Origin: Gemmatimonadaceae bacterium | GTDB lineage: Bacteria; Gemmatimonadota; Gemmatimonadetes; Gemmatimonadales; Gemmatimonadaceae | DNA: 64,000 nucleotides | Assembly (NCBI GenBank): GCA_037721215.1 | Contig: JBBJNV010000007.1 | Span: forward strand, 62,001 to 126,000 | Direction of reading: 5' to 3' | Shown: positions 18,054 through 29,374 of the stretch, piece after piece | How positions within the stretch are numbered: the stretch's first letter is position 1 | Layout: each line of letters begins with the position of its first letter | Made by a program: the position numbers and the translations under genes | The notes under the pieces: generated by a model | The model's input: the letters and a program-made list of their open reading frames with translations, nothing else | Told to the model about the DNA's origin: nothing | Databases searched by the model: none

Positions 18054-19085
18054 ATGCGGGATCTCCTCGATTTCTACACGAACGCTCCGCTTCTCGAGCT
18101 GGGAGCAGAGGCTGACCGGGTGCGGCGGTCACTGCACCCGGAAGATGTTGTTTCCTACATCATCGACCGCAATATCAACTACACGAATGTGTGTGTTGCT
18201 GACTGCGGATTCTGCGCATTCTATCGCCGCCCGAAGCACAACGAGGGATATACACTTTCGTTTGAGCAGATCGGGGCGAAGATCGACGAGGCGAAGCTGC
18301 TCGGTGCGGTGCAGATCCTGATTCAGGGTGGCCACAATCCTTACATCCCCTTTCAGTGGTACCTCGATCTTCTTGGGTACATCAAGCGGAATCATCCGAT
18401 TCATATCCACGGATTCAGTCCCAGCGAAGTGGATTTTTTTGCGAAATTGTTCAGGATGGACGCACTGGATGTCATTCGCGAGCTTAGAAGTGCCGGGCTC
18501 GATTCCATCCCCGGCGGTGGTGGTGAGATCCTGGTACAGCGCGTGCGCAACATTGTTGCGCGCAAGAAAGCGGGTGCGGACCGGTGGCTCGAGATCATGG
18601 AGCTTGCCCACGGTGAGGGCATGAAGACTTCAGTCACCATGATGTACGGTATTGGCGAAACTCTGGCTGAGCGAATGGAGCATCTCGAGCGCGTTCGTGA
18701 AGTCCAGAGCAGGACAGGCGGTTTCACCGCGTTCATCTGCTGGCCGCTGCAGCCCGAGAACACGCCGGAGATGTCGCATCAACCCAGAACAGGAGCTGAC
18801 GAGTATCTACGCACGGTCGCGATTTCGCGAATCGTCCTCGACAACGTTCCCAATCTCCAGTCGAGCTGGGTCACAATGGGAATGAAGATCGGTCAGATTG
18901 CGCTTCGGTTTGGATGCAATGATTTCGGATCGCTGATGATTGAGGAAAACGTTGTTTCTGCGGCCAACACGACGCATCGTACCTCGACTGAGGAAATGGA
19001 GCGGTTGATCGCTGACGCGGGATTCACCCCCGCGCGCCGCCGGCAGGATTATTCGCTGATCCAGCCAGCGGAACATGCAGCCTGA
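18054..19085 (+). CDS. mqnC: Cyclic dehypoxanthinyl futalosine synthase (radical SAM)
   Basis: Encodes 343 residues from ATG 18054, eight bases after the mqnA stop; the frame is open further upstream but only as an overlap with mqnA. It cyclises dehypoxanthine futalosine. The cluster motif is canonical: C47, C51 and C54 (CVADCGFC). IQGGHNP near residue 95, SIPGGGGEIL near 150 and SSWVTMGMKIGQIAL near 265 are typical of the family. The ispF start lies ten bases before its stop codon ends. Confidence 0.95.
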   Translation: MRDLLDFYTNAPLLELGAEADRVRRSLHPEDVVSYIIDRNINYTNVCVADCGFCAFYRRPKHNEGYTLSFEQIGAKIDEAKLLGAVQILIQGGHNPYIPFQWYLDLLGYIKRNHPIHIHGFSPSEVDFFAKLFRMDALDVIRELRSAGLDSIPGGGGEILVQRVRNIVARKKAGADRWLEIMELAHGEGMKTSVTMMYGIGETLAERMEHLERVREVQSRTGGFTAFICWPLQPENTPEMSHQPRTGADEYLRTVAISRIVLDNVPNLQSSWVTMGMKIGQIALRFGCNDFGSLMIEENVVSAANTTHRTSTEEMERLIADAGFTPARRRQDYSLIQPAEHAA

Positions 19086-19623
19086 CGAGGCCACTTCCCA
19101 TTCTGTATCTGATACCCGTTCCCCCGTTTCAACAAAATTTCCGCGAACTGGAATCGGATACGATTCGCACCGGTTTATCGCCGGTGGTCCGATCGTTCTC
19201 GGAGGAGTGCGCATTCCCTCGGACGTGCGGTTGGCGGGGCATTCCGACGGTGACGCGATAGCCCACGCGCTCACCGATGCAATTCTGGGTGCGTGCGGCG
19301 ACCGGGACATCGGCACGCTTTTCCCGGATACGGATTTGGCAAACGCCGGACGTGATTCGATCGAGATGCTGGCGGTTGCGGTAGCACGTGCCTCCGACCG
19401 CGGGTTCCTCATCGTAAACGCAGACGTGACGGTGATTGCCGAACGGCCAAAAATCTCGCAGCACCGGGATGCCATTGTCATCGTCCTCGAACGAGTGACG
19501 GGCGCATCGGTGAACGTAAAGGCGAAGACCAACGAAGGAATGGGCTGGATAGGACGCGGTGAGGGGCTTGCTTGCATTGCCGTGGCGACTCTCTTTCCGC
19601 GCGATGGTGGCATACTCGAATGA
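19075..19623 (+). CDS. ispF: 2-C-methyl-D-erythritol 2,4-cyclodiphosphate synthase
   Basis: Encodes 182 residues, about 25 longer than typical because of an extra N-terminal tail before the catalytic domain starts at TGIGYDSHRF (near residue 26). A downstream start is possible. Metal and substrate motifs are GYDSH and GHSDGDAIAHA; TNEGMGWIGRGEG lies near the end. It acts in the MEP isoprenoid pathway, the source of the menaquinone side chain and undecaprenyl phosphate, which fits its place directly after mqnC. Confidence 0.94.
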   Translation: MQPDEATSHSVSDTRSPVSTKFPRTGIGYDSHRFIAGGPIVLGGVRIPSDVRLAGHSDGDAIAHALTDAILGACGDRDIGTLFPDTDLANAGRDSIEMLAVAVARASDRGFLIVNADVTVIAERPKISQHRDAIVIVLERVTGASVNVKAKTNEGMGWIGRGEGLACIAVATLFPRDGGILE

Positions 19624-20234
19624 GCGTAGAGGTCGTCACCGCGTGGCTCAACGGCTTGCCCGTTGGCGCCCTCTATCTCGCTATTTTCTTCATCTCAGCG
19701 GTGGAGAACGTATTTCCGCCGTTCCCCGCGGACGCCGCCGTTGCGTTCGGGAGCTTTCTCGCCGCACGCGGCAAAGCGTCTCCTTACACAACGTTTTTGA
19801 TCGCCTGGCTGGGGAACCTCCTGGGCGCCACTCTCATGTATTTTGTGGGCCGACGGTACGGATCAGGGGCCTTCATGAGCCGGCTGGAACGCTGGGGTGG
19901 TGCAGGGGCCGAAGATCGTCTTCGCGGTCTTTACAGCCGTTATGGGCTCCCGGCGCTGTTTATCAGTCGTTTCCTTCCGGGAGTTCGAGCAATCGTACCT
20001 CCTTTCGCCGGAGCCATGCGTTTGCCCGCATTGCCGGTGGCGCTTTCGATTGCAACGGCCTCCGGAATCTGGTTCGCGTTCGTTACGTGGGTTGCGTTCC
20101 GCGCGGGCTCGAACTGGGAGGTGCTTTACGCGACAATAGTGCGCTACGGAAAAATCGCGGCCATAGCCGGATTTTGCATCGTAGCGGCAATCATCGCGAT
20201 ATACCTTTTTCGCCGCAGGAAGAGAGCGGCTTGA
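19620..20234 (+). CDS. DedA/SNARE-associated family membrane protein
   Basis: Encodes 204 residues from ATG 19620, overlapping ispF (ATGA). The DedA pattern is present: an early re-entrant segment with VENVFPPFPADAAV near residue 28, GNLLGATLMYFVGRRYG near 68, and RFLPGVRAIVPPFAG near 120. Bacterial DedA proteins are membrane proteins linked to undecaprenyl-phosphate or phospholipid translocation, and the family motif F-R-x3-P-G-x-R is matched by SRFLPGVR. Its lipid substrate is unknown. Its position after ispF and mqn genes suits a role with isoprenoid lipids, but this is inference. Confidence 0.87.
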   Translation: MSVEVVTAWLNGLPVGALYLAIFFISAVENVFPPFPADAAVAFGSFLAARGKASPYTTFLIAWLGNLLGATLMYFVGRRYGSGAFMSRLERWGGAGAEDRLRGLYSRYGLPALFISRFLPGVRAIVPPFAGAMRLPALPVALSIATASGIWFAFVTWVAFRAGSNWEVLYATIVRYGKIAAIAGFCIVAAIIAIYLFRRRKRAA

Positions 20235-20238
20235 TCGG

Positions 20239-21159
20239 ATGACATCAGACGGGACCCAAGATCAGTTTGCACGCGCATTTCATCTTGAACGTTTTCAGGA
20301 TTATCTGTCGGTGGAGAAGGGATCGTCGCCCCGGACGAGCGAAGCCTATCTGCGCGATCTGTCGCGTTTTGCCACATTTGCTGCCATCAATGGCGCACCC
20401 GCTCCGGCCGGCGTAACCGCGCGTACGCTCCGCGAGTACGTGTATCATCTCAAGGACCTCGGCCTGGCCCCGGCATCCATTCGGCGGAACGTGTCCGCGG
20501 TGCGCGGCTATTTCCGCTTCATGCTCGACGAGGGCGAGCTGGTGCGTGATCCGAGCGAAAGGCTCGAAACGCCGAAACGATGGAGGACCCTTCCCGATGT
20601 CTTGACAGTTGAAGAAGCAGCCCGGCTCGTTGCAGCACCGTTGGCCGGCGAGCCGCTTGGGTATCGCGACCGCGCGATGCTCGAGCTTGCGTACGGCGCG
20701 GGCCTTCGTGTGTCCGAATGGATAAGCATCGGCCAGCGCGACGTCCTGATGAGTGAGCATCTGGTCAGGGTTTTTGGTAAGGGCTCCAAAGAACGCCTCG
20801 TGCCCATCGGCCGAAGCGCGATCGGCGCTGTAGCGCTGTACATCAGTGAGTTGCGGCCACGTCTAGAACGAGGGAAGGGCAAGGGAATCCTGTTTCTGAA
20901 CGCACGCGGCGATCCGTTGTCGCGAATGGGAGCGTGGAAGATTCTCCGCAAGTACGTGAGCATGGCGGGCATCGAAAAGGCGGTGTCTCCTCACACCCTG
21001 CGGCATTCATTCGCAACGCACCTGCTCGAGGGTGGCGCCGATCTCCGTGCCGTGCAGGAAATGCTCGGCCACGCGGATATATCCACCACCCAGATCTACA
21101 CTCATGTCGATCGCGAATACCTCCGCAGTGTCCATCGGCAATTTCATCCGCGGGCATGA
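20239..21159 (+). CDS. xerD: Tyrosine recombinase XerC/XerD family
   Basis: Encodes 306 residues. A SAM-like N-terminal core-binding domain (about residues 15-95) precedes the catalytic domain with arginine in GAGLRVSEW near 155, GKGSKERLVPIG near 175, HTLRHSFATHLLEGG near 252-266, and HxxxxxxxxY in GHADISTTQIYTHV near 275-288. All R-K-H-R-H-Y residues are present. Xer proteins resolve chromosome dimers at dif. Housekeeping neighbours on both sides and the absence of repeats argue against a phage integrase. Whether it is XerC or XerD cannot be fixed. Confidence 0.88.
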   Translation: MTSDGTQDQFARAFHLERFQDYLSVEKGSSPRTSEAYLRDLSRFATFAAINGAPAPAGVTARTLREYVYHLKDLGLAPASIRRNVSAVRGYFRFMLDEGELVRDPSERLETPKRWRTLPDVLTVEEAARLVAAPLAGEPLGYRDRAMLELAYGAGLRVSEWISIGQRDVLMSEHLVRVFGKGSKERLVPIGRSAIGAVALYISELRPRLERGKGKGILFLNARGDPLSRMGAWKILRKYVSMAGIEKAVSPHTLRHSFATHLLEGGADLRAVQEMLGHADISTTQIYTHVDREYLRSVHRQFHPRA

Positions 21160-21731
21160 TCCTCGTCATCGACAATTACGATTCCTTCACCTATAATCTC
21201 GTCCAGTATCTCGGCGAGCTTGGCGCCGAACCAGTGGTTCGGCGAAATGACGCGATTGGCGTAGAGGAGATTGGTGATCTGACACCTGACGCACTCGTCA
21301 TTTCGCCGGGACCTGGAACTCCCTCTGGTGCCGGAGTTTCACTCGACGCCATCCGGCGCTGGGGAAAGTCGATACCGATCCTGGGCGTCTGTCTGGGTCA
21401 TCAGGCGATTGGCGAGGCGTATGGGGGGAGAGTCGTGCGGTCACCCCAGGTCATGCACGGAAAAACGTCGCAGATCGTGCACACCGGCGGCGGGATCTTC
21501 ACCGGAGTACCGTCGCCCCTGGAAGTCATGCGCTATCATTCGCTCACCGTCGAACGGAAGTCGCTGCCATCCGAGCTCGAAGTGACTGCATGGATCGACG
21601 GTGATCCGTCCGAAATTCACGCGATGCGGCACCGGACTCTTCCCGTATGGGGCGTACAGTTTCATCCCGAGTCGGTCATGACACAGTGCGGTAAGGACAT
21701 TCTGCGCAATTTTCTCGACATCGTCCAATGA
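21156..21731 (+). CDS. pabA: Anthranilate/aminodeoxychorismate synthase glutamine amidotransferase
   Basis: Encodes 191 residues, class I glutaminase. The N-terminal ILVIDNYDSFTYNLVQYL, oxyanion PGPGTP near 48, nucleophile cysteine in GVCLGHQ near 80 and QFHPESV near 168 are present. It supplies ammonia to a TrpE or PabB partner, neither of which is in the window, so it may serve both tryptophan and folate synthesis. ATG 21156 overlaps the recombinase stop. Its own stop overlaps the next gene. Confidence 0.92.
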   Translation: MILVIDNYDSFTYNLVQYLGELGAEPVVRRNDAIGVEEIGDLTPDALVISPGPGTPSGAGVSLDAIRRWGKSIPILGVCLGHQAIGEAYGGRVVRSPQVMHGKTSQIVHTGGGIFTGVPSPLEVMRYHSLTVERKSLPSELEVTAWIDGDPSEIHAMRHRTLPVWGVQFHPESVMTQCGKDILRNFLDIVQ

Positions 21732-23014
21732 ATCTTATATCAGTCTCATGCATACGTGTGATGGCCGCGATGTTTGCCGTTGCGCTGGCGTCATCGGACT
21801 CAGCCGCGCAGGCCACGCCGCCCACCCCTGAGCCGCCCAGTCCGTCAGTCGACACCGGCTATGTAGACTACGACGGAGCCGTATCGTTCCCGCTGGGGAT
21901 CGGCTTCCGGCTGCCGTCCTACAACCGTGTCGACGGGCTGGTAATACCTTGGGGCCCGTTCATAAGTCTGAGCGACGGGAAGGTGAATATCGATCCAACG
22001 CTTACCTATCGGTCGGATATCGGAAAAATCGATCCGTTCGTAAGGGGACATCTCCGCTTGTCCGACCGCGATGAGATCGAGATCGGTGCCGGACGATCGA
22101 CGATAACGAACGACGACTGGATCAGGTCTGATCTGATCAACTCCGCGGCTGTGTTTTTCGTGGGGAGCGATGCGCGTAACTATTTCCGCGCCGATCGTGC
22201 TGTAGCCCGCTACAGCCGGCGCATCACAAGAACCGACTATACCATAACTCCGTCGGTAGGTGCGCTCACCGAAAAAGCGTGGTCGACCGGCTCGCCAATC
22301 GCCCATTCGTCAGCGCCGTTCAGCGTTCTCGGACGAAACGACAGCCTGAAAATGCTGCGACCGAACCCTGCTGTGTCGCGCGGACGTATCTCGTCGGCAC
22401 TTGGCCGCGTTGACGTGGGCTACGAGCGGGATCTCACCACCTTCAATTTCGACACCAGGGTTGAAGCAGGGCTTGACGGGCCTTCGGAAAGCCTTCGATT
22501 CGACACCGTGCGCGGAGGCTTGCCGCAATGCGCTGGCACGCTGGCGTGCACAGGCGTTGTATCCGAGACCGCCGGCAGTTTCACGCAGCTCACTTTTGGC
22601 AGCAAGGCGGGGTTTCCGACTTTCGGCACGCAGCGATTTGCGTTCCGCGGACACGCAGTCGTGACACCCGGCAACGACGCGCCTCCCCAGCGTTTTGCCT
22701 ACCTGGGAGGCGCAGGCACGCTGGCGACCGTAGACCTGCTCGCACTTGGCGGTGACAATCTCGTCTACGTCGAAGGCGAGTACACCATACCTCTCACTCG
22801 CCCGGTGCTTCCATTCGTTGGCTCGCCTATACTGAGCGCCCGGTACGCCGCGGGCGGCGCTGAAGTGGGAGGCATGCCCGACCTGGTCCAGAACATCGGT
22901 GTCGGCATCGGTGTGCGGCTCCTCAAAGCCGAATATCACATCGATCCGAACTATCGGAAAACGAGCTTCTCGAAGAAAAGCGCGTTTTCGCTTGGGGTGT
23001 CGCTCACGCTCTAG
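21728..23014 (+). CDS. Predicted outer-membrane beta-barrel protein of unknown function
   Basis: Encodes 428 residues with a signal peptide (VMAAMFAVALASSDSAAQA, cleavage near residue 28). The rest is rich in alternating polar and hydrophobic strands, aromatic turns and glycine, as in beta-barrels, and the C-terminus is strand-like (SKKSAFSLGVSLTL) but lacks the usual final phenylalanine. No known family is recognised; it has some likeness to surface-antigen/BamA-type barrel domains without POTRA repeats. ATG overlaps the pabA stop. A promoter follows, so it is probably the last gene of its operon. Confidence 0.6.
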   Translation: MNLISVSCIRVMAAMFAVALASSDSAAQATPPTPEPPSPSVDTGYVDYDGAVSFPLGIGFRLPSYNRVDGLVIPWGPFISLSDGKVNIDPTLTYRSDIGKIDPFVRGHLRLSDRDEIEIGAGRSTITNDDWIRSDLINSAAVFFVGSDARNYFRADRAVARYSRRITRTDYTITPSVGALTEKAWSTGSPIAHSSAPFSVLGRNDSLKMLRPNPAVSRGRISSALGRVDVGYERDLTTFNFDTRVEAGLDGPSESLRFDTVRGGLPQCAGTLACTGVVSETAGSFTQLTFGSKAGFPTFGTQRFAFRGHAVVTPGNDAPPQRFAYLGGAGTLATVDLLALGGDNLVYVEGEYTIPLTRPVLPFVGSPILSARYAAGGAEVGGMPDLVQNIGVGIGVRLLKAEYHIDPNYRKTSFSKKSAFSLGVSLTL

Positions 23015-23040
23015 CGCACGCTAGCCCATAGACCGTTTCA

Positions 23041-23069
23041 TTGCTGCAACCCGTTGCCGCGTCTATATT
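23041..23069 (+). promoter_or_regulatory. Sigma-70-like promoter of the kds/lpt operon
   Basis: TTGCTG (23041-23046) and TATATT (23064-23069) are separated by exactly 17 bp, in the 100-bp gap before kdsB. The -10 matches five of six consensus positions and the -35 three. Transcription would start near 23076, leaving a leader of about 40 bases. Confidence 0.55.
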
Positions 23070-23114
23070 TACTGGCGTGACTTTTGCATCGCGCGCCGCG
23101 GGCTGTCGGTACAG

Positions 23115-25543
<2,429 letters not shown>

Positions 25544-26356
25544 ATGAGCCAGCTGTTCCCCGCTGACAGGCTTTTCGTGATCGCAGGGCCGTGCGTCGTC
25601 GAAACCGATACGTTGAACCTTTTGGTCGCCGAGGAGCTCAAACGCTTGAGTTCGAGGGTGCCGGGCGGGATTGTTTTCAAGGCAAGCTTCGACAAAGCCA
25701 ACAGATCCAATCGCGGGGCAGCACGCGGACCTGGCACCGAGGCCGGTCTGGAAGCATTGAAAAAGGTTCGTGATGAAACCGGGCTGCCCGTAATTACCGA
25801 CGTGCACCTACCGGAGCAGTGCCTGGCTGTGGCGGAAGTCGTCGATGCGCTTCAGATCCCGGCCTTCCTGTGCCGGCAGACAGATCTGCTTCAAGCGGCT
25901 GGTGGCACCGGGAAGCCGGTAAATGTCAAGAAAGGGCAGTGGCTTCATCCGGAAGGAATGCTGGGAGCAGTCGACAAGGTTCGCGGATCACAACCACGTG
26001 TGACGGCAGAAATTGCCGTTACCGAGAGAGGAACTTTCTTCGGTTACGGCGACCTTGTCGTCGACATGCGGAGCTTCAGCCGCATGAGAGACGCTACCGG
26101 TGTACCCGTCATCTTCGACGCGACTCACAGCGTTCAGCGTCCGGGTCTGGGAGAAGGCGGGGCCAGCGGTGGCGCCCGGGAGTTCATTCCGACGCTGGCC
26201 CTTGCGGCCGTCGCGGCGGGAGCAAATGGAATATTCATCGAAACCCATCCCGATCCCGCTAGCGCGCCGAGCGACGGAGCGAACATGCTGCCACTGTCTC
26301 AGATTGAATCGCTGCTCGACAAGCTCGTCGCCATTTGGGAAAGCGTCGGGGAATGA
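25544..26356 (+). CDS. kdsA: 3-deoxy-8-phosphooctulonate synthase (Kdo-8-P synthase)
   Basis: Encodes 270 residues. It condenses phosphoenolpyruvate with arabinose 5-phosphate. Motifs are FVIAGPCVVE near residue 8, KASFDKANRS near 44, KKGQWLHPEGM near 129 and FDATHSVQRPG near 192. The asparagine in FDKANRS and FETHPDP near 230 fit the family. Metal dependence was not resolved here. The stop overlaps kdsD (ATGA). Confidence 0.96.
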   Translation: MSQLFPADRLFVIAGPCVVETDTLNLLVAEELKRLSSRVPGGIVFKASFDKANRSNRGAARGPGTEAGLEALKKVRDETGLPVITDVHLPEQCLAVAEVVDALQIPAFLCRQTDLLQAAGGTGKPVNVKKGQWLHPEGMLGAVDKVRGSQPRVTAEIAVTERGTFFGYGDLVVDMRSFSRMRDATGVPVIFDATHSVQRPGLGEGGASGGAREFIPTLALAAVAAGANGIFIETHPDPASAPSDGANMLPLSQIESLLDKLVAIWESVGE

Positions 26357-27321
26357 AGGCAGACGAGATCATAGAGCGGGGGCGCCGCGTCATCCGTATG
26401 GAGCGCGAGGCGCTGGAAGAGAGCGAGAGGCGTATCGACGAGAGTTTCGTTCGCGCTGTCGAGATTCTCGCGCGGTCGACTGGTCGCGCGATTGTATCGG
26501 GGGTTGGGAAGTCGGGTCTCGTCGGCCGGAAAATCGCCGCGACGCTCACTTCCACTGGGACGCCGGCGACATTCCTGCACCCGTCGGAGAGTCTGCACGG
26601 AGATCTTGGAATAGTCGGTTCATCGGACGTGGCGATTCTCATCTCCAAGAGCGGAGAATCCGAGGAGCTGGTTGCGCTGCTCGATCATCTAAAGCGACTT
26701 GGCGTGTGCACCATTGCCATCACCGGCGACCGGCACTCCTCACTCGCGCGTCATACGGACGTATCGCTGGATGCCTGGGTTCGGGAAGAAGCATGCGTTC
26801 ACGATCTCGCTCCAACCACGAGCACAACGGTGGCACTGGCGCTGGGAGATGCCCTCGCTGTTGCGCTGCTCGAGGAGAAGGGATTCAAGGCGGACGACTT
26901 TGCGCGACTTCATCCCGGCGGCGCGCTCGGACGAAAGCTGCTCACAAAGGTTCAGGATGTGATGGTGACAGGTGCGCTCGTGCCTGTGCTTCCGCCAGGC
27001 GCAACGATGCGCGAGGCCGTTGTCCAGCTGGCTGAACGGCGGGGTATCGCGGTGATTGCCGGTGATGACGGCAGTGTTGCTGGAGTCATTACTTCCGGCG
27101 ATCTCACCCGGCTGATGGAGCGCGAGGACAACGTCATGCCTGTATTGGTCAGCAGCGTGATGACTGTGAAACCGGCAATGGCGCGAAATGACGAGCTTGG
27201 GAGTGCCGTTGTGTACAGGATGGAACAGCGCGGTATTATCTCGATGCCTGTAATCGATGAGAGTCGAAAACTGGTGGGAGTGATCCACCTTCATGATCTT
27301 ATGCGTGCGGGCGTCGTATGA
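26353..27321 (+). CDS. kdsD: D-arabinose 5-phosphate isomerase
   Basis: Encodes 322 residues from ATG 26353 in the ATGA overlap with kdsA; an in-frame ATG at 26335 would lie inside kdsA. The SIS domain (residues 1-190) has SGVGKSGLVGRKIAATL near 45 and SKSGESEELVALL near 98, followed by two CBS domains (about 205-320). It makes arabinose 5-phosphate from ribulose 5-phosphate for KdsA. The phosphatase KdsC, often encoded next, is absent. Confidence 0.95.
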   Translation: MKADEIIERGRRVIRMEREALEESERRIDESFVRAVEILARSTGRAIVSGVGKSGLVGRKIAATLTSTGTPATFLHPSESLHGDLGIVGSSDVAILISKSGESEELVALLDHLKRLGVCTIAITGDRHSSLARHTDVSLDAWVREEACVHDLAPTTSTTVALALGDALAVALLEEKGFKADDFARLHPGGALGRKLLTKVQDVMVTGALVPVLPPGATMREAVVQLAERRGIAVIAGDDGSVAGVITSGDLTRLMEREDNVMPVLVSSVMTVKPAMARNDELGSAVVYRMEQRGIISMPVIDESRKLVGVIHLHDLMRAGVV

Positions 27322-27881
27322 AACGACGTATCAGCCATGCCGCGGCTGCTCTCGCCGCTCTGCTCGCGACCGGCCTCTTGGCTTGCGACGAAAGGACACA
27401 GCCCCCTATCAGCCGGCGAACGACGCTGGCTGATTCGGCCGAACAGGTCATGTACGGAGCGCGCTTCAATATCACCGACAAGGGGTTGTCACGCGCCGAG
27501 CTGCTGGCCGATACTGCGTATTTCTTCGATGACAATACCAGAGTGGAGCTACGCGGCGTGGAGACGACATTCTTCACATTGACAGGTGCGCGCGATTCTT
27601 TTCTGACATCGAGGCGGGGAACGTACAACAGCCGCTTCGGGAACATGGTCGCCCGCGACAGCGTCACAGTCATCACGGAGGAAGGTCGCCGCCTGGTGAC
27701 ACCGGAGCTGAAATTCGACCAGCAGCTGAATGAGATTTCGAGCGACAGTGTATTTTCGCTCACCGAACCCGGACGGAGCCTTGAAGGTGTAGGCTTCAAA
27801 TCGGATCCCAATATGCAGAATGTTCGCATCCTCAAAACGAGAAGCGGCAGCACCGGCATGGTCACGCTTCCCGGACAATGA
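27318..27881 (+). CDS. lptC: LPS export protein LptC, predicted lipoprotein form
   Basis: Encodes 187 residues. A signal peptide ends in TGLLAC at residues 18-23, a lipobox-like site, so the protein is probably lipid-anchored whereas E. coli LptC has a transmembrane anchor. The residue after the cysteine is aspartate, the inner-membrane retention signal of Lol sorting in E. coli, which suits a bridge attached to the inner membrane. The remainder is beta-rich (ADTAYFFDDNTRVELRG). It lies directly before lptA and lptB. The family call rests on size, beta pattern and synteny. Confidence 0.8.
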   Translation: MKRRISHAAAALAALLATGLLACDERTQPPISRRTTLADSAEQVMYGARFNITDKGLSRAELLADTAYFFDDNTRVELRGVETTFFTLTGARDSFLTSRRGTYNSRFGNMVARDSVTVITEEGRRLVTPELKFDQQLNEISSDSVFSLTEPGRSLEGVGFKSDPNMQNVRILKTRSGSTGMVTLPGQ

Positions 27882-29374
27882 CGAGAACTGATCGAGCGTT
27901 TGCGTACTGCCTGCAGGCGCGTGTTTCCACGAGCCTGGTATTGGCGGTCACTGGAATGGTGCTGTCAGTGACGACGGCCCCCGTGCTGCACTCCCAGGCG
28001 CCGCGACAGTGCCTCCTGCAGTATGAATCGCCGAGCGGCAATACGCGCACGACCGCCCTCGAGCTGCCAAGCAAGCGGTACAACGTATTTCAGGGGGGCG
28101 GCGTAACATATCGTTGTCAGGGTCAGGACAATACGATTAATGCCGACAGCGCGGAATACTACGGTGATCTTAGTGTCCTCTACCTCGTTGGAAGCGTTCG
28201 GTATAACGAGACAAGGGCCAGAGTCAATTCCGACCGGATGACATACTACCAGCTGGAAGACCGCCTGCATGCAGAGGGAAACGTCGATGTGCGGCTCGAA
28301 AGCGGGACCACCATGCGCGGCCCCAACGCTGATTACTATCGCGTGTCGCCGACGAGGGCGCTGGCGCGGACTGAGGCTTCCGGCAGGCCGCGGATGTCAC
28401 TTGTACAGCGGACCACGGTTGGACAGCCGGGAGAGCCCGTCGACGTCGTGGCAAACCGGATTGTCGCTGAGGGTGATGAGCTTGTCTACGCGTCAGGGCA
28501 AGTTGAGATCAACCGCCCCGACCTCATCGCCAGGGGAGACTCAGCTTTTCTTGACGGCTCGCGGGAGTTTGCGCGCCTGATGATGACACCGTCGATCGAG
28601 AGCAGGCGTGATCGTCCGTTCACGCTGAGCGGCGGAGTGATTGACTTGTTTAGCCGCAACCGCGAGCTGCAGCGCGTCGTTGCCACGCCAAAAGGCCACG
28701 CTCTCAGCCAGGACCTCGAGCTGCTGGCCGATTCCGTCGACCTCAGAATCGATGCCCGTCAGCTTCAGCGTGTGATAGCATGGGGAAAGTCCCGCGCCCG
28801 TGCGCTTTCGCCCGAGCGCGAAATAACGGCTGACTCGATTGATGCTATCATGCCTTCGCAACGCCTTCGCGAAGTTCGGGCAACGGGAGATGCTTACGCC
28901 AATAGCAACACCGACACCATCCGTCTTGCAACGCGTGAACGGGACTGGATCCGCGGTGACACCATTGTTGCGGAGTTTGACAGCATCCCGGCCGCCGACA
29001 CTGCAAGAAGACCGCAGGCGAAGCGCATCGTTTCGACAGGTAATGCAAGATCTTTCTATCAGATCGCCGGCAACACTCCCGGAATTCGGCAGCCGAACAT
29101 CAACTACGTCCGCGGACGGGTGATCACCATACTGTTCGCGGACAAGGCGGTGAACGTCGTCAGCGTTCTAGATCAGGCCAGCGGCCTCTACCTCGAACCG
29201 ACGATCGGGAACGTTCGCGGCGCGCAACCGGACGGACCTTTACCGGCGCGCGACGTCCAGACACCTGCACCCGGCCGCGGCACTCAAACACCTGCACCGG
29301 GTCGCGGCAGCCAGACACCTGCACCGGCTCCGACGCGCACACCCGCGACTCCCATACGCAGGCGCATTCAGTGA
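27878..29374 (+). CDS. lptA: OstA/LptA-like LPS transport protein, long form
   Basis: Encodes 498 residues, more than twice E. coli LptA. A signal segment (about residues 18-40) is followed by repeated beta-jellyroll-type units ([42 protein letters not shown]-like strands) to about residue 450. The last 35 residues are a proline-rich tail built from three 9-residue repeats (QTPAPGRGT type). The extra units could make a longer periplasmic bridge, or this may be an OstA relative combining several Lpt roles. ATGA overlap with lptC and GTGA overlap with lptB. Confidence 0.75.
   Translation: MTRTDRAFAYCLQARVSTSLVLAVTGMVLSVTTAPVLHSQAPRQCLLQYESPSGNTRTTALELPSKRYNVFQGGGVTYRCQGQDNTINADSAEYYGDLSVLYLVGSVRYNETRARVNSDRMTYYQLEDRLHAEGNVDVRLESGTTMRGPNADYYRVSPTRALARTEASGRPRMSLVQRTTVGQPGEPVDVVANRIVAEGDELVYASGQVEINRPDLIARGDSAFLDGSREFARLMMTPSIESRRDRPFTLSGGVIDLFSRNRELQRVVATPKGHALSQDLELLADSVDLRIDARQLQRVIAWGKSRARALSPEREITADSIDAIMPSQRLREVRATGDAYANSNTDTIRLATRERDWIRGDTIVAEFDSIPAADTARRPQAKRIVSTGNARSFYQIAGNTPGIRQPNINYVRGRVITILFADKAVNVVSVLDQASGLYLEPTIGNVRGAQPDGPLPARDVQTPAPGRGTQTPAPGRGSQTPAPAPTRTPATPIRRRIQ
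29258..29335 (+). repeat. Three tandem 27-bp units inside lptA
   Basis: Units begin at 29258, 29285 and 29312 (third unit incomplete). Each starts CAGACACCTGCACC or the one-base variant CAAACACC. They encode [18 protein letters not shown] and QTPAPAPT. The array keeps frame, so unit number may vary between strains without breaking the gene. Confidence 0.85.

Noticed and set aside
20934-21155. In-frame upstream extension of the pabA-type gene
   Set aside because: It is a shadow of the Xer recombinase; the glutaminase domain starts exactly at ATG 21156.
20239-21159. Tyrosine recombinase as part of a mobile element
   Set aside because: It is of XerC/D type with housekeeping neighbours on both sides, and no direct repeats, att-like duplication of the tRNA or cargo genes are present.
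23011-23024. CTAGC-GCAC-GCTAG inverted repeat at the end of the outer-membrane protein gene as a terminator
   Set aside because: The stem is only five base pairs and no T-tract follows, so termination cannot be supported.
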